Counted from the stretch's first letter, positions 7,887-17,889 are shown. The stretch is DNA of 64,000 bases from CAVVIO01 sp963748095 (GCA_963748095.1 CAVVIO010000018.1:1-64000); one strand, 5' to 3'. Program-made: numbers and translations. Notes: a model not told the origin generated them from the sequence alone.

Positions 7887-9824
7887 TTATTTGTAATTTC
7901 TTTGTTTCACTTCAATATTTTCATACACAAGCGGTTCTTTATGTACTTCCGGCTCTTTATCGGGTCCTTTATATTCCCAGGCTGCCACGTACATAAAATC
8001 CTTATCGTTTCTCAGGGCTTCCCCTTCTTCGGTTTGAAACTCTTCCCTGAAATGACCGCCGCAGGATTCTTCACGTTGAAGAGCGTCACGAGCTATGAGT
8101 TCGCCTATTTCAATAAAATCGGCTACACGGCCAGCTTTTTCAAGTTCAGGGTTCATTTCATTTTTATCACCGGGGATCCTTATATCTTTCCAGAATTGTT
8201 CTTTTAAAGCTTTAAATTCACTCAGTGCTTTTTCAAGTCCCGCTTTGTTGCGCGACATGCCTACCATTTCCCACAGCTCTAATCCGAATTTCTTATGGAA
8301 ACTGTCTACCGAATGTTTCCCGTTAATACTCATCAGTCGGTTCAGCCGGTCGTGAATGTATTTTTCTGCTGCATCAAATTCAGGAAGATCGGTATGTATC
8401 CGGGGTGTCCGGATCTCATCTGCCAGGTAATTCTGTATAGTATAAGGTAACACAAAATAACCGTCGGCAAGTCCCTGCATCAGCGCCGAAGCGCCCAGGC
8501 GGTTAGCCCCGTGATCGGAGAAGTTCGATTCACCGATGGAGAACAAACCCTGAACGGAGGTCATCAGTTCATAGTCCACCCATGTTCCGCCCATTGCATA
8601 ATGTATGGCGGGATAGATCATCATCGGGGTTTTATAGGGATCATCATCCACTATTTTTTCATACATCTGGAAAAGGTTACCATAGCGGGCTTCCACTACT
8701 TCTTTTCCAAGCCGCTGAATTGCTTCTGAAAAATCGAGATATACTGCCAATCCGGTTCCTACTCCGTAACCTGCATCGCAGCGTTCTTTGGCAGCCCGTG
8801 AGGCTACATCGCGAGGCACCAGGTTTCCGAAAGCGGGATACCGTCTTTCGAGGTAATAATCACGGTCCTCTTCTTTTATATCGGTTGGTTTCAGTTTTCC
8901 GGCACGGATAGCTTCCGCATCTTCTTTTTTCTTAGGAACCCATATCCGGCCATCATTACGCAAACTTTCACTCATAAGTGTCAGTTTTGACTGGAATGAG
9001 CCATGAACGGGGATACAGGTGGGGTGAATCTGAACAAAGGAAGGATTGGCAAAATAAGCTCCTTTTTTGTAGATCTGCCAGGCTGCGCTACCATTCGATC
9101 CCATGGCATTGGTCGACAGAAAAAAGGCATTTCCGTATCCGCCTGATGCTATCACTACCGCATGAGCTGAATGCCTTTCAATTTCTCCGGTTACGAGATT
9201 ACGTGTAATTATCCCCCTGGCTTTACCGTCGATAATCACTACATCGAGCATTTCGGTACGCGGAAATAAAGTTACGGTGCCTTTATGAATCTGCCGGCTT
9301 AATGCTCCGTAAGCTCCCAGCAACAGTTGCTGCCCGGTTTGTCCGCGTGCATAAAAAGTACGTGATACCTGTGCCCCTCCAAAAGAACGGTTGTCGAGCA
9401 ATCCGCCGTATTCGCGTGCAAAAGGCACTCCCTGTGCCACACATTGATCAATAATATTATTGCTGACTTCAGCAAGACGATATACATTTGCTTCACGCGA
9501 CCGGTAATCTCCTCCTTTTATGGTATCGTAAAATAACCGGTAAACGCTGTCACCGTCATTTGGATAGTTTTTTGCAGCGTTGATACCTCCCTGGGCTGCA
9601 ATGCTGTGGGCCCTTCGTGCACTGTCCTGGTAACAAAAAGCCTTCACGTTAAAACCCATCTCACCAAGTGATGCTGCTGCAGAAGATCCTGCCAGACCGG
9701 TCCCTACCACTATAATATCAATCTTACGTTTGTTTGCCGGAGTGACTAATTTTTGTGTGGCCTTATAATTTGTCCACTTTTCAGCCAAAGGACCTTCTGG
9801 TATTTTTGAATTAAATTGTGTCAT
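7887..9824 (-). CDS. sdhA: Succinate dehydrogenase/fumarate reductase flavoprotein subunit
   Basis: The 645-residue catalytic subunit carries covalent FAD. The N-terminal dinucleotide-binding motif VVGTGLAGSSAAASLGEMG (residues ~40-58) is clear. HSIAAQGGINA contains the histidine that binds FAD. The substrate-site segments are QIHPTCIPVHG, RDVASRA and SDHGANRLGASALMQGLADG, with HYAMGGTWVDYE before the last. Length and motifs fit the Bacteroidota/epsilonproteobacterial b558-type complex. It lies between sdhC (25-base gap) and sdhB (19-base gap), so one operon makes the whole membrane complex that exchanges electrons with the quinone pool. Confidence 0.95.
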   Translation of the reverse strand: MTQFNSKIPEGPLAEKWTNYKATQKLVTPANKRKIDIIVVGTGLAGSSAAASLGEMGFNVKAFCYQDSARRAHSIAAQGGINAAKNYPNDGDSVYRLFYDTIKGGDYRSREANVYRLAEVSNNIIDQCVAQGVPFAREYGGLLDNRSFGGAQVSRTFYARGQTGQQLLLGAYGALSRQIHKGTVTLFPRTEMLDVVIIDGKARGIITRNLVTGEIERHSAHAVVIASGGYGNAFFLSTNAMGSNGSAAWQIYKKGAYFANPSFVQIHPTCIPVHGSFQSKLTLMSESLRNDGRIWVPKKKEDAEAIRAGKLKPTDIKEEDRDYYLERRYPAFGNLVPRDVASRAAKERCDAGYGVGTGLAVYLDFSEAIQRLGKEVVEARYGNLFQMYEKIVDDDPYKTPMMIYPAIHYAMGGTWVDYELMTSVQGLFSIGESNFSDHGANRLGASALMQGLADGYFVLPYTIQNYLADEIRTPRIHTDLPEFDAAEKYIHDRLNRLMSINGKHSVDSFHKKFGLELWEMVGMSRNKAGLEKALSEFKALKEQFWKDIRIPGDKNEMNPELEKAGRVADFIEIGELIARDALQREESCGGHFREEFQTEEGEALRNDKDFMYVAAWEYKGPDKEPEVHKEPLVYENIEVKQRNYK

Positions 9825-9849
9825 AATATCTATCCCTGATTAATGAGAT

Positions 9850-10521
9850 CTACATGAAATAATAAATATATATCGGAATAATGGTAAAACCTGCTGTAAC
9901 CACAATGGTATAAATAACACCGATCGCTTTTATAACAGGTGTATATACTTTATGATTAAGACCGAGTGTCTGGAATGCGGACTGAAAGCCATGTAACAGG
10001 TGAAATGCCATAAATAGAAAAGCAACGATATACCCGATTACAAATCCTGAATGTTGAAACTTCTGGATAACAAGGATTCCCATATCGTGATATTCTTTAC
10101 CATTGTATTCAACTATCGGTACCGTATTGGAAAACCTGGAACGAAAATAGAAATCGATCAGGTGTACTACCAGGAAAACACCAATAACAGCAGCAGTATG
10201 GATCATAAATTTTGAAAAAAATGAAGTCTGCGAATAATTGGCCTTCCTGTAACGTATGGGTCTGGCGAGCCAGTTCTGAACCTGCAGAATTAACCCGTAA
10301 ATAATATGTAACAGAAATCCGCCGAATAATACTACTTCAAGTACCTTAATAACTATATTCGTACTCATAAAATGTGCTGCAATATTGAAAGGTTCACGTG
10401 ATTTATAGAATATTAATAAAAGATTTATTCCCAGGTGAACTATCAGGAAAGTGATTAGAAACAAACCCATCAGAGACATCATTAGTTTTTTCCCGATGGA
10501 TGAATTAAAAATATTGTTCAT
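9850..10521 (-). CDS. sdhC: Succinate dehydrogenase/fumarate reductase cytochrome b subunit
   Basis: The 223-residue protein is the single cytochrome b subunit of the b558 family. It shows five hydrophobic helices (roughly residues 14-36, 57-82, 106-128, 156-180 and 196-220). Histidines placed for two hemes include VHLGINLLL (near residue 29), FLLHIIYGL, MIHTAA, VVHLIDFYF and AFHLLHGFQ. It anchors SdhA/SdhB in the inner membrane and carries the quinone site. It is the first gene of the operon. Divergent pepP starts 136 bases away, and a -7-like box for this gene lies in between. Confidence 0.92.
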   Translation of the reverse strand: MNNIFNSSIGKKLMMSLMGLFLITFLIVHLGINLLLIFYKSREPFNIAAHFMSTNIVIKVLEVVLFGGFLLHIIYGLILQVQNWLARPIRYRKANYSQTSFFSKFMIHTAAVIGVFLVVHLIDFYFRSRFSNTVPIVEYNGKEYHDMGILVIQKFQHSGFVIGYIVAFLFMAFHLLHGFQSAFQTLGLNHKVYTPVIKAIGVIYTIVVTAGFTIIPIYIYYFM

Positions 10522-10585
10522 AAGAATTTTTTTAAAATAAGTTAGTTATCTTGCTCGCATGAACATCCTTCAAAAAAAAGCGTTA

Positions 10586-10593
10586 CAAATTTA
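10586..10593 (-). promoter_or_regulatory. Candidate -7 box for sdhCAB
   Basis: The minus strand reads TAAATTTG, a match to TAnnTTTG, 65-72 bases upstream of the sdhC start codon in the divergent sdhC/pepP spacer. The -33 element is imperfect (TTTC at a slightly long spacing). Confidence 0.35.
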
Positions 10594-10657
10594 TCGGTTA
10601 ATTAATTTTATGCGATCGAAATTAACATAATTATTTTATTTAGGGTAAAAATATACT

Positions 10658-11947
10658 ATGAAATATTCTAAAATTCCACCGGAATTGTTTATCAGAAACC
10701 GGATAAAGTTGTCAGAAAGACTAGGTTCAGAAGCTGTTGCAGTCCTGCATTCCAATGATGAAATGCCACGAAACGGAGATCAGTATTTTCCATACAGGCA
10801 GAATTCCGATTTTTTTTATTTTACAGGTATCGAACAGGAACAATCGGCTTTATTGATTTGTCCTGAGCATCCTGATAAGAATATGCAGGAGATATTGTTC
10901 ATCCGAAAGAGTGACAAAAACCTTGAAATATGGCAGGGACATAAACTTACACGGGAAGAAGCAAAAGAGATTTCAGGAATTAGAACAGTGAAATGGATGG
11001 ATGAGATGGAAACTGTGTTGAGGAATATAATTCTTAGCAGGAATAATGTTTTCATTAATATTCCGGAAAACCTGAAATTTTCACCCGATGTGGAAAGCCG
11101 TGATACCAGATACCTCACCATTCTTCAGGAAAAATACCCATTACATCAATATCAGAGGCTGGCTCCTCTTATTGCCGGATTACGCGTGCTGAAAGAAAAA
11201 GAGGAAATTGAGATTATACGTAAAGCATGTGAAATTACGGGGAAGGCATTTCAGAAAGTTTTGAAAAGTGTAAAACCCGGCATAAAGGAATATGAATTAG
11301 AGGCTGAATTAACACATGAATTTATCTGCCAGGGAGCTTCGGGACATGCCTTTGCTCCAATAGTAGCTTCAGGAAAGAGCGCTTGTGCTTTGCATTATGT
11401 TGAAAATGACAAGGTTTGCAACGACGGGGACCTGCTCCTGATGGACTTTGGAGCGGAATATGCCAATTATGCCGGGGATTGTTCACGGACATTTCCTGTA
11501 AACGGAAAATTTACTCCCCGGCAAAGGGAGTTGTATGAAGCGGTACTGAGGGTTATGAAATTTGCCAAAAGCCTGATGGTGCCCGGCACTACCATCAATA
11601 AATTTCACAAAGAAGTATGTAAAAGGTGGGAGGAAGAGCATATTCATCTGGGGCTTTATACCCGGGAAGATGTAGTTAAGCATGCTGGTGAGAACCCATT
11701 GTGGTTTAATTATTATATGCACGGAACTTCTCATTTCATGGGTCTTGACGTACATGATGTGGGAAGTAAGGATACTGTTTTTAAACCCGGAATGGTATTA
11801 ACCTGCGAACCGGGAATTTACATTCCGGAAGAAAATACCGGTATCCGGCTTGAAAACGATATTCTTATTACTGAAACAGGGAATATTGATCTGATGGAGG
11901 ATATTCCCATTGAGCCGGATGAAATAGAACAGATTATGAGAACCTGA
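10658..11947 (+). CDS. pepP: Xaa-Pro aminopeptidase (aminopeptidase P, M24)
   Basis: The 429-residue cytoplasmic metallopeptidase removes N-terminal residues preceding proline. The N-terminal AMP_N domain covers about residues 1-140 (PRNGDQYFPYRQNSDFFYFT). The pita-bread catalytic domain follows, with the dinuclear metal ligands in LLMDFGAEYANYAGDCSRTF, HGTSHFMGLDVHD, CEPGIYIPEE and IRLENDILIT. The length is normal. A second, 462-residue member of the same family lies at 42020-43408. An alpha/beta hydrolase starts 12 bases downstream on the same strand, so the two are probably cotranscribed. Confidence 0.92.
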   Translation: MKYSKIPPELFIRNRIKLSERLGSEAVAVLHSNDEMPRNGDQYFPYRQNSDFFYFTGIEQEQSALLICPEHPDKNMQEILFIRKSDKNLEIWQGHKLTREEAKEISGIRTVKWMDEMETVLRNIILSRNNVFINIPENLKFSPDVESRDTRYLTILQEKYPLHQYQRLAPLIAGLRVLKEKEEIEIIRKACEITGKAFQKVLKSVKPGIKEYELEAELTHEFICQGASGHAFAPIVASGKSACALHYVENDKVCNDGDLLLMDFGAEYANYAGDCSRTFPVNGKFTPRQRELYEAVLRVMKFAKSLMVPGTTINKFHKEVCKRWEEEHIHLGLYTREDVVKHAGENPLWFNYYMHGTSHFMGLDVHDVGSKDTVFKPGMVLTCEPGIYIPEENTGIRLENDILITETGNIDLMEDIPIEPDEIEQIMRT

Positions 11948-11959
11948 AAATTTACATTA

Positions 11960-12787
11960 ATGATGATTCATTTTACTACATTCAATAACAGAAAAGTTCG
12001 TTACGGTGTTGAAGGTGCCGGAACCACCATAGTTTTACTGCATGGGTACCTGGAAACACTGGAGATATGGAAAGATTTTTCTTCAGATCTGGCAAAAGCT
12101 TTCCGGGTTATTTCCGTTGACCTGCCAGGTCACGGGGAATCGGAAATTTTCAGCAACGTACACAGTATGGATCTAATGGCAGGCGCCGTTAAAGCAGTAC
12201 TGGATACTGAAGAGATTGGGAAATGCGTTTTATTCGGGCATTCACTGGGTGGATATGTTACATTAGCCTTTGCGGATAATTATCCTGAAAGATTACTGGG
12301 ATTTTCTTTGTTTCATTCTGCTCCATTCCCGGATACAGAAGAAAAAAGAGCAAACCGCGACCGGGAAATAGAACTGGTGAGACAAGGAAAAAAGGAACTT
12401 ATTTTTAAAACGAATATTCCAAAAGGTTTTGCAACCGATAATCTCCAAAGATTATCTGAGGAGGTTAACAGGGCGATGAGCCTTGCTTTCAAATCACCGG
12501 ATGAGGGAATTATTGCCATCCTGAATGGAATGAAAATACGGCCCGACAGAACGGAAATCATTAAGAATTGCAACGTACCCTTTTTATGGATACTGGGTAA
12601 AAAGGATAATTATATTCTGTATGACGGAATAAAAAAGATAATAGAAATTAATGATAAAGGAAGAGTATTCGTACTGGAGAATTCCGGACATTTGGGTTTT
12701 ATTGAAGAGAAGGATAATGCAATACAAGAGGTATCTTCTTTTGTAAGAAATTGTGCAAAGGCCCCATTAAAAGGTAACGACTTGTAA
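11960..12787 (+). CDS. Alpha/beta hydrolase
   Basis: The 275-residue cytoplasmic hydrolase has the oxyanion-hole segment LLHGYLETLE near residue 27 and DLPGHGES. The nucleophile elbow GHSLGG has Ser95. A late acid is in ILGKKDNYI and the catalytic histidine in NSGHLGFIEE. The fold is certain but the substrate is not; esterase, peptidase and C-C hydrolase roles are all possible. It follows pepP by 12 bases. Its last 21 bases overlap the 3' end of the convergent trehalase gene. The start codon could be either of two adjacent ATGs. Confidence 0.85.
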   Translation: MMIHFTTFNNRKVRYGVEGAGTTIVLLHGYLETLEIWKDFSSDLAKAFRVISVDLPGHGESEIFSNVHSMDLMAGAVKAVLDTEEIGKCVLFGHSLGGYVTLAFADNYPERLLGFSLFHSAPFPDTEEKRANRDREIELVRQGKKELIFKTNIPKGFATDNLQRLSEEVNRAMSLAFKSPDEGIIAILNGMKIRPDRTEIIKNCNVPFLWILGKKDNYILYDGIKKIIEINDKGRVFVLENSGHLGFIEEKDNAIQEVSSFVRNCAKAPLKGNDL

Positions 12788-14413
12788 TTGAGGATTATCT
12801 TTTTTCAGATTTTCATCAGCCACATATCCTTTTTTCAGGAATCCCAGGTATACCCCGTTTGTCCAGCCAAATCCGTCCTGAGAAGGATATTCGCCTCCAC
12901 CGGCTTTCAGGTTTATATTTTCCACATTGTATTTTTCCATCATCTTACCGGTCGAAAGAAATACTTTCTTATTCAACGTCATCCAGCGTGTGGCGATGGT
13001 AGAAGCCAACTCGTTCATTCCGTAATTTTCAAGTCCGCATACAGCCATCCATTGCAAGGGGGCCCAGCCGTTTGGAGCATCCCATTGCTGACCGGTATTG
13101 TTTAGTGTGGTTACCAATCCGCCATCAAATAAAAAACTTTTTTTCAATTTATTGGCTACATCCTCAGCTTGTTTCACATTTGCCAGTTTGAAATATAACG
13201 GGTATACAGCCGCGAGCGATTGTACACCGGTATGCTTTTTCCTGACAAAATCGTAATCTTCAAAAAACCCGGTATGCTCATTCCAGCACCATGTAAGGAT
13301 CAGCTTTTTACGGCGCTCGGATTTTTCACGATAAATTGTTGCTTTATTGGGATTGCCTGCAAGTTGGTATAAATCGGACAGGGTGTTTTCGAGGTTATAT
13401 AACAGGCTGTTCAGGTCAACCGGAAGGATATCGGTAGTATGTATGGTTGACAGGGATTTTTTGTCTGCCAGCCAGCGGCTGCTGAAATCCCATCCCGATT
13501 CGCAGGCAGCCCTGATATTGCGGTATAATCTTTTCTTTTTCATTGGAGTAAGTCCCGAAGCCAGGGAAACATCTTCACGATATGATTCCGGGCGTGGTGT
13601 GGCATTTTTATCCCAGTAACGGTTTAACGATCCTCCGGTTAATTTAATTACCCGGTTGTTATGGGGATCCATCCAGAAGGAATATTCCTGCTGCAATGCA
13701 TTTAAATATTGTAATCCTGCTGAATCTCCTTTTTCATGCATGTATAACTTTACCATAGCGGCAAAGAACGGAGGCTGCGATCTTCCCAGGTAATACGTAC
13801 GGTTGCCGTTGGGGATATAGCCATACCTGTCGATCAGACAGGTAAAATTGTCAAGCATGTCTCTGATCAGGTCTGTACGGCCTGAAGCAGCAAGTCCCTC
13901 CATGGTGAAATAGGTATCCCAGTAATAAATTTCGCGAAATCTGCCGCCGGGAACCACATAAGGATAGGGCAGGGGAATAAGTGAACTGTGTGTATCGATG
14001 CTGTCGGGCGGGCGGGTGAGATGTGTCCATAAGGATTCAAGATGTGCCTTCAGGTTTGTTTCATCCGGATGATATACCCCGGCATTGAATCCGGATGAAC
14101 ATTCGAAATGATCGCTGATAAATTTTTTCAGGGAAAAATCCGGTTGACTTTTTTTATCCCTGTATTCCGTCAGAATACTATCGGGCGAAGAAAGCGGTTT
14201 GCAATCGGGAAATGTTTTGGAATCTGAAAAAATACCCGAGAGTTGTACCGTGTCAAATAACTCTTGCAGGTTATTTACCGGATTATAAAGCTGTGAATCA
14301 GCAAGGGTGTTACAGGTTATTTTATTTTCCGGTACGGGGGGACTTACTTTACAGGCATTTAGTAAAATGACAATCAGGACAGATATGAAGTACCGGGATA
14401 ACATCATAAACAA
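12767..14413 (-). CDS. treA: Trehalase lipoprotein (GH37)
   Basis: The 548-residue GH37 trehalase hydrolyses alpha,alpha-trehalose to two glucoses. Both family signatures are present: PGGRFREIYYWDTYF (near residue 155) and QWDAPNGWAPLQW (near 445). SGWDFSSRW holds the catalytic Asp, and MEKYNV with GGGEYPSQDGFGWTNG lies near the end. The N-terminus is a lipoprotein signal (ISVLIVILLNAC, lipidated Cys21). The enzyme is therefore a membrane-anchored lipoprotein rather than a soluble cytoplasmic form. It converges on the alpha/beta hydrolase with a 21-base overlap. No trehalose transporter or kinase lies nearby. Confidence 0.93.
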   Translation of the reverse strand: MFMMLSRYFISVLIVILLNACKVSPPVPENKITCNTLADSQLYNPVNNLQELFDTVQLSGIFSDSKTFPDCKPLSSPDSILTEYRDKKSQPDFSLKKFISDHFECSSGFNAGVYHPDETNLKAHLESLWTHLTRPPDSIDTHSSLIPLPYPYVVPGGRFREIYYWDTYFTMEGLAASGRTDLIRDMLDNFTCLIDRYGYIPNGNRTYYLGRSQPPFFAAMVKLYMHEKGDSAGLQYLNALQQEYSFWMDPHNNRVIKLTGGSLNRYWDKNATPRPESYREDVSLASGLTPMKKKRLYRNIRAACESGWDFSSRWLADKKSLSTIHTTDILPVDLNSLLYNLENTLSDLYQLAGNPNKATIYREKSERRKKLILTWCWNEHTGFFEDYDFVRKKHTGVQSLAAVYPLYFKLANVKQAEDVANKLKKSFLFDGGLVTTLNNTGQQWDAPNGWAPLQWMAVCGLENYGMNELASTIATRWMTLNKKVFLSTGKMMEKYNVENINLKAGGGEYPSQDGFGWTNGVYLGFLKKGYVADENLKKDNPQLQVVTF

Positions 14414-14538
14414 ATTTACTGATAGTTAATGAAGAAAAGTAAGATTTTTCGGGAGAATGTTTTTACAACGCTACCACAATTTACCGTTTTTCTCAATCTT
14501 TTAGCAGTTATATGTAAAAAGGCAGAGAAAAATGAAAT

Positions 14539-15123
14539 TTACGAGACGGCAGCAATATTGATTGCGTCTTCATCCCAGTCTGCAGCGCTGCGAAGAGCAT
14601 CCATCAGTTTGTCCGGTGTGTCGATCACCGTCCACATGGCCCGGTGTTCGGCGCGTAAAAATTTTTCCTCAATCATTTTCTCAAAGAACTCAATCAGGGT
14701 ATCGTAAAATCCATCGGTATTGAGAATAATGATGGGTTTAACAAATTTACCGAGTCTTTTCAGGCTGATCACCTCCATCAATTCCTCCAAAGTACCTGTT
14801 CCGCCTGGCAGGGCAATCACTCCGTCGGTATTATCGATCAACAGCTTTTTTCGTTCGTGCATGTCTTTCACAATGGTCATTTTTTTTATCGACTTATGTC
14901 CCCATTCCACTTTCATCATGAATTCGGGGATAACGCCTTCTACCTGACCGCCGGCATGCAGCATCGTATCGGCTAACTCACCCATAAGTCCGACGGCCCC
15001 ACCACCGTAAACTGCAGTAACTTCGTTTTTGACCAAAATATTTGCTAGCTGACGCGTGTCGGTATAATATTTTTCATCTACCATCCGGCTCGAAGCACAA
15101 AATATGGTTAGCCTTTTTATCAT
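14539..15123 (-). CDS. LOG family protein (nucleoside 5'-monophosphate phosphoribohydrolase type)
   Basis: The 194-residue Rossmann-fold protein belongs to the family once labelled lysine decarboxylase. Many members release the base from cytokinin-type nucleotides. The key motif PGGTGTLEELMEVI (residues ~95-108) is complete, and AVYGGGAVGLMG and GVIPEFM precede it. I place the start at 15123 (MIKRLTIFCASS). The open frame extends 78 bases further upstream, but that part covers the nrdJ terminator and carries no family sequence. It lies directly downstream of nrdJ but behind that terminator. The physiological substrate in this bacterium is unknown. Confidence 0.85.
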   Translation of the reverse strand: MIKRLTIFCASSRMVDEKYYTDTRQLANILVKNEVTAVYGGGAVGLMGELADTMLHAGGQVEGVIPEFMMKVEWGHKSIKKMTIVKDMHERKKLLIDNTDGVIALPGGTGTLEELMEVISLKRLGKFVKPIIILNTDGFYDTLIEFFEKMIEEKFLRAEHRAMWTVIDTPDKLMDALRSAADWDEDAINIAAVS

Positions 15124-15143
15124 ATTTCTAATTTTAATAAGTG

Positions 15144-15178
15144 AAAAAAAGGAGAAAGGTACCGTCATACCTTTCTCC
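15144..15178 (-). terminator. Rho-independent terminator after nrdJ
   Basis: A perfect 10-bp stem, GGAGAAAGGT (15151-15160) with ACCTTTCTCC (15169-15178), closes an 8-base loop. On the minus strand it is followed by seven U (15150-15144). It begins 30 bases after the nrdJ stop codon. Confidence 0.9.
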
Positions 15179-15207
15179 CCAAAGTTAGCTCTATTCAACA
15201 ATTAAAC

Positions 15208-17820
15208 TTATCCGCACTTTGATGATCCGCACGAAGTACAGATCAGGCAACCTTCCTGATAAATCAGGCTGTCGGATCCGCATTCGGTACATATTCCTTT
15301 TTTGGCTTTTGTACCATTGGGGATGTATTTTTTAAGCGCTCTTTCCACGCCTACTTTCCAGGTGTTAATGGCGTCACTGTCTAACCGTAACGACGAAACA
15401 AGGTTCACCACATCGGGGATAGGCATACCATGCCGTAATACACTGGAAATAAGTTTGGCATAGTTCCAGAATTCTTTCTTAAACATATGGGAAAGACCGC
15501 CGAGGGTATTTTTATATCCGAATTTATCGACATACTGAAAATCGTACCTTGAAATACCATTCTCGTCATGGTTTTTTATGATCTTTCCCGTGGTAATGGA
15601 TTTCGGGATAGGGAACATTTCTTCGTCGGCCATACCTGTAAAAATCTCGTAAGGTTTTTTATCTTTTAATCCCACAAAGGCGATCCACTTTTCCTCGTTG
15701 TTGCTAAACCGGATAATTTCGGCATCCAGTATTTTCGGGCGTTTAAATTTTTTGGCTTCTTCTTCTTCTTTTTTATCTTCTTTCGAAAGAAGAACACCGG
15801 ATCTCGATCCGTCGCGATATACAGTAGCGCCCTTACATCCGTTTTTCCAGGCGCTGATATAAAGATCCCCTACCAGGTCTTCTGAAGCAGTCTTTGGCAG
15901 GTTGATCGTAACACTAATGGAGTGGTCCACCCATTTCTGAACTTCTCCTTGCATTTTTACCTTACTGACCCAATCCACATCATTCGAAGTAGCCTTATAA
16001 TAAGGTGATTTACGGACGATTTCGTTTAATTTTTCATCGTCATATGATTTAACTTCTTTGATATTATAACCTTTTGTTTCGAGCCAGGTAACAAACTTAT
16101 GATGAAAAACGTTGTATTCTTCCCATGCATCCCCTACTTCGTCGATGAATGCCACATTTACGCTGGAATCGTTCGGATTCACTTTTCTTCTGCGTTTGTA
16201 TACCGGCATAAATACGGGTTCGATACCGGAAGTTGTCTGGGTCATAAGGCTGGTGGTTCCGGTAGGTGCAATGGTAAGCAAGGCAATATTTCTACGGCCG
16301 TATTTTACCATATCGTTATAAAACTGTTCATCTTCAGCCTTAAGACGCTGAATGAAAGGATTATCTTTTTCGAGTGTCGAGTTATATATTGCAAAAGGGC
16401 CTCTTTCTTTTGCTAAATCTACAGAAGATTTATAAGCTTCCAGGGCCAGCATCTTATGCACCTCTACTGAAAAATCGATCGCATTATCGCTGCCATACCG
16501 CAACCCAAGTGCTGCCAGCATATCTCCTTCGGCAGTGATCCCGATACCCGTGCGCCTGCCTTCTTCCGCTTTCACGCGGATTTTTTCCCATAATCTTTTT
16601 TCTACACCTTTAATTTCTATGTCTTCAGGGTCATTAATGATTTTTCCCAGAATGGCATCAATTTTTTCCAGTTCCAGATCGATAATATCGTCCATGATGC
16701 GTTGGGCATAATGTACATGAGTTTTGAACAGGTCGAAATTAAAACTGGCATTTTCGGCAAAGGGGTTATCAATGTATCCATACAGGTTAATAGCGAGTAA
16801 CCGGCATGAATCATAGGGACAAAGCGGTATTTCGCCGCAGGGATTGGTGGAAACTGTTTTATAGCCAAATTCGGAATAGCAATCGGGGACAGATTCGCCA
16901 ATGATAGTATCCCAGAAAAGAACTCCCGGTTCTGCAGATTTCCATGCATTGTGAATGATCTTGTTCCATAATTTCCGGGCATTTATTTCTTTTGTATAAA
17001 TCGGATTATCCGAATCGATTGGGAACTTTTGGACATATTTGGTGTCGTTTACCACGGCTTCCATAAATTCGTGATTTATTTTTACCGATATATTGGCACC
17101 GGTAATTTTTCCTTTCTCGAGTTTGGCATCGATGAATTTTTCGGCATCGGGATGTTTAATGGAAATGCTTAGCATTAATGCACCGCGGCGTCCATCCTGA
17201 GCTACTTCGCGCGTGGAATTGGAATACCTTTCCATAAAAGGAACTACACCTGTAGAGGTAAGCGCGCTGTTCAGTACCGGGCTTCCTTTTGGTCGTACAT
17301 GTGACAGGTCGTGACCAACACCTCCGCGACGTTTCATTAGCTGAACCTGCTCCTGGTCAATTTTCATGATCCCGCCATAGGAATCGGAGGGTCCATCGTG
17401 GCCAATCACAAAACAGTTTGACAGGGAAGCGATTTGAAACCGGTTACCTATTCCGGTCATTGGGCTGCCTTGTGGAACAATGTATTTAAAATCTTTCAAT
17501 AATTCATAAACCTGTTCCTCTGACAGGGGATTGGCATATTTTTTTTCTATCCGGGCAATTTCTCCGGCAATGCGCCGGTGCATGTGATCGGGATTTTTTT
17601 CGTACAACTTCCCGTACGAATCTTTCAGCGCATATTTATTGATCCATACTGTGGCTGCAAGCTCGTCACCATTGAAATATTCGATTGAACTCGCCAAAGC
17701 TTCCTCGTAGGAGTACGTTTTATTTTTTAATTCGGGTTCCTTTACTTCTTTTTTCACTTCACTTCTCATTTCAGGATCGTCAACAGTAACTTTTTTGGTC
17801 TTGGTGTCTTCAACTTGCAT
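15208..17820 (-). CDS. nrdJ: Adenosylcobalamin-dependent (class II) ribonucleotide reductase
   Basis: The 870-residue enzyme reduces ribonucleotides to deoxyribonucleotides using a cobalamin-generated thiyl radical. The visible blocks are SLSNCFVIG (substrate-site cysteine), RRGGVGHDLSHVRPKGSPV, TNPCGEIPLCPYDSCR (radical Cys and Glu), and TGTTSLMTQTTSGIEPVF. The C-terminus has paired cysteines, CTECG and CTSCGSSKCG, typical of the long B12-dependent form, where they act as the reducing shuttle. The length leaves no room for an intein. It implies a need for B12 but allows growth with or without oxygen. A promoter match lies 70-101 bases upstream, and a strong terminator follows. Confidence 0.95.
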   Translation of the reverse strand: MQVEDTKTKKVTVDDPEMRSEVKKEVKEPELKNKTYSYEEALASSIEYFNGDELAATVWINKYALKDSYGKLYEKNPDHMHRRIAGEIARIEKKYANPLSEEQVYELLKDFKYIVPQGSPMTGIGNRFQIASLSNCFVIGHDGPSDSYGGIMKIDQEQVQLMKRRGGVGHDLSHVRPKGSPVLNSALTSTGVVPFMERYSNSTREVAQDGRRGALMLSISIKHPDAEKFIDAKLEKGKITGANISVKINHEFMEAVVNDTKYVQKFPIDSDNPIYTKEINARKLWNKIIHNAWKSAEPGVLFWDTIIGESVPDCYSEFGYKTVSTNPCGEIPLCPYDSCRLLAINLYGYIDNPFAENASFNFDLFKTHVHYAQRIMDDIIDLELEKIDAILGKIINDPEDIEIKGVEKRLWEKIRVKAEEGRRTGIGITAEGDMLAALGLRYGSDNAIDFSVEVHKMLALEAYKSSVDLAKERGPFAIYNSTLEKDNPFIQRLKAEDEQFYNDMVKYGRRNIALLTIAPTGTTSLMTQTTSGIEPVFMPVYKRRRKVNPNDSSVNVAFIDEVGDAWEEYNVFHHKFVTWLETKGYNIKEVKSYDDEKLNEIVRKSPYYKATSNDVDWVSKVKMQGEVQKWVDHSISVTINLPKTASEDLVGDLYISAWKNGCKGATVYRDGSRSGVLLSKEDKKEEEEAKKFKRPKILDAEIIRFSNNEEKWIAFVGLKDKKPYEIFTGMADEEMFPIPKSITTGKIIKNHDENGISRYDFQYVDKFGYKNTLGGLSHMFKKEFWNYAKLISSVLRHGMPIPDVVNLVSSLRLDSDAINTWKVGVERALKKYIPNGTKAKKGICTECGSDSLIYQEGCLICTSCGSSKCG

Positions 17821-17889
17821 CGTTCGTTTTATTTAATATGTTAGAAACTTGGCAGATAAAATCTTCAGAAAATTAAAAAAGCCGGATAT

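Noticed and set aside
15124..15201. N-terminal extension of the LOG-family gene
   Set aside because: It would run through the nrdJ terminator and has no family similarity; start moved to 15123.
15208..17820. Possible intein in nrdJ
   Set aside because: The 870-residue length is normal for the B12-dependent form and the conserved blocks are evenly spaced.
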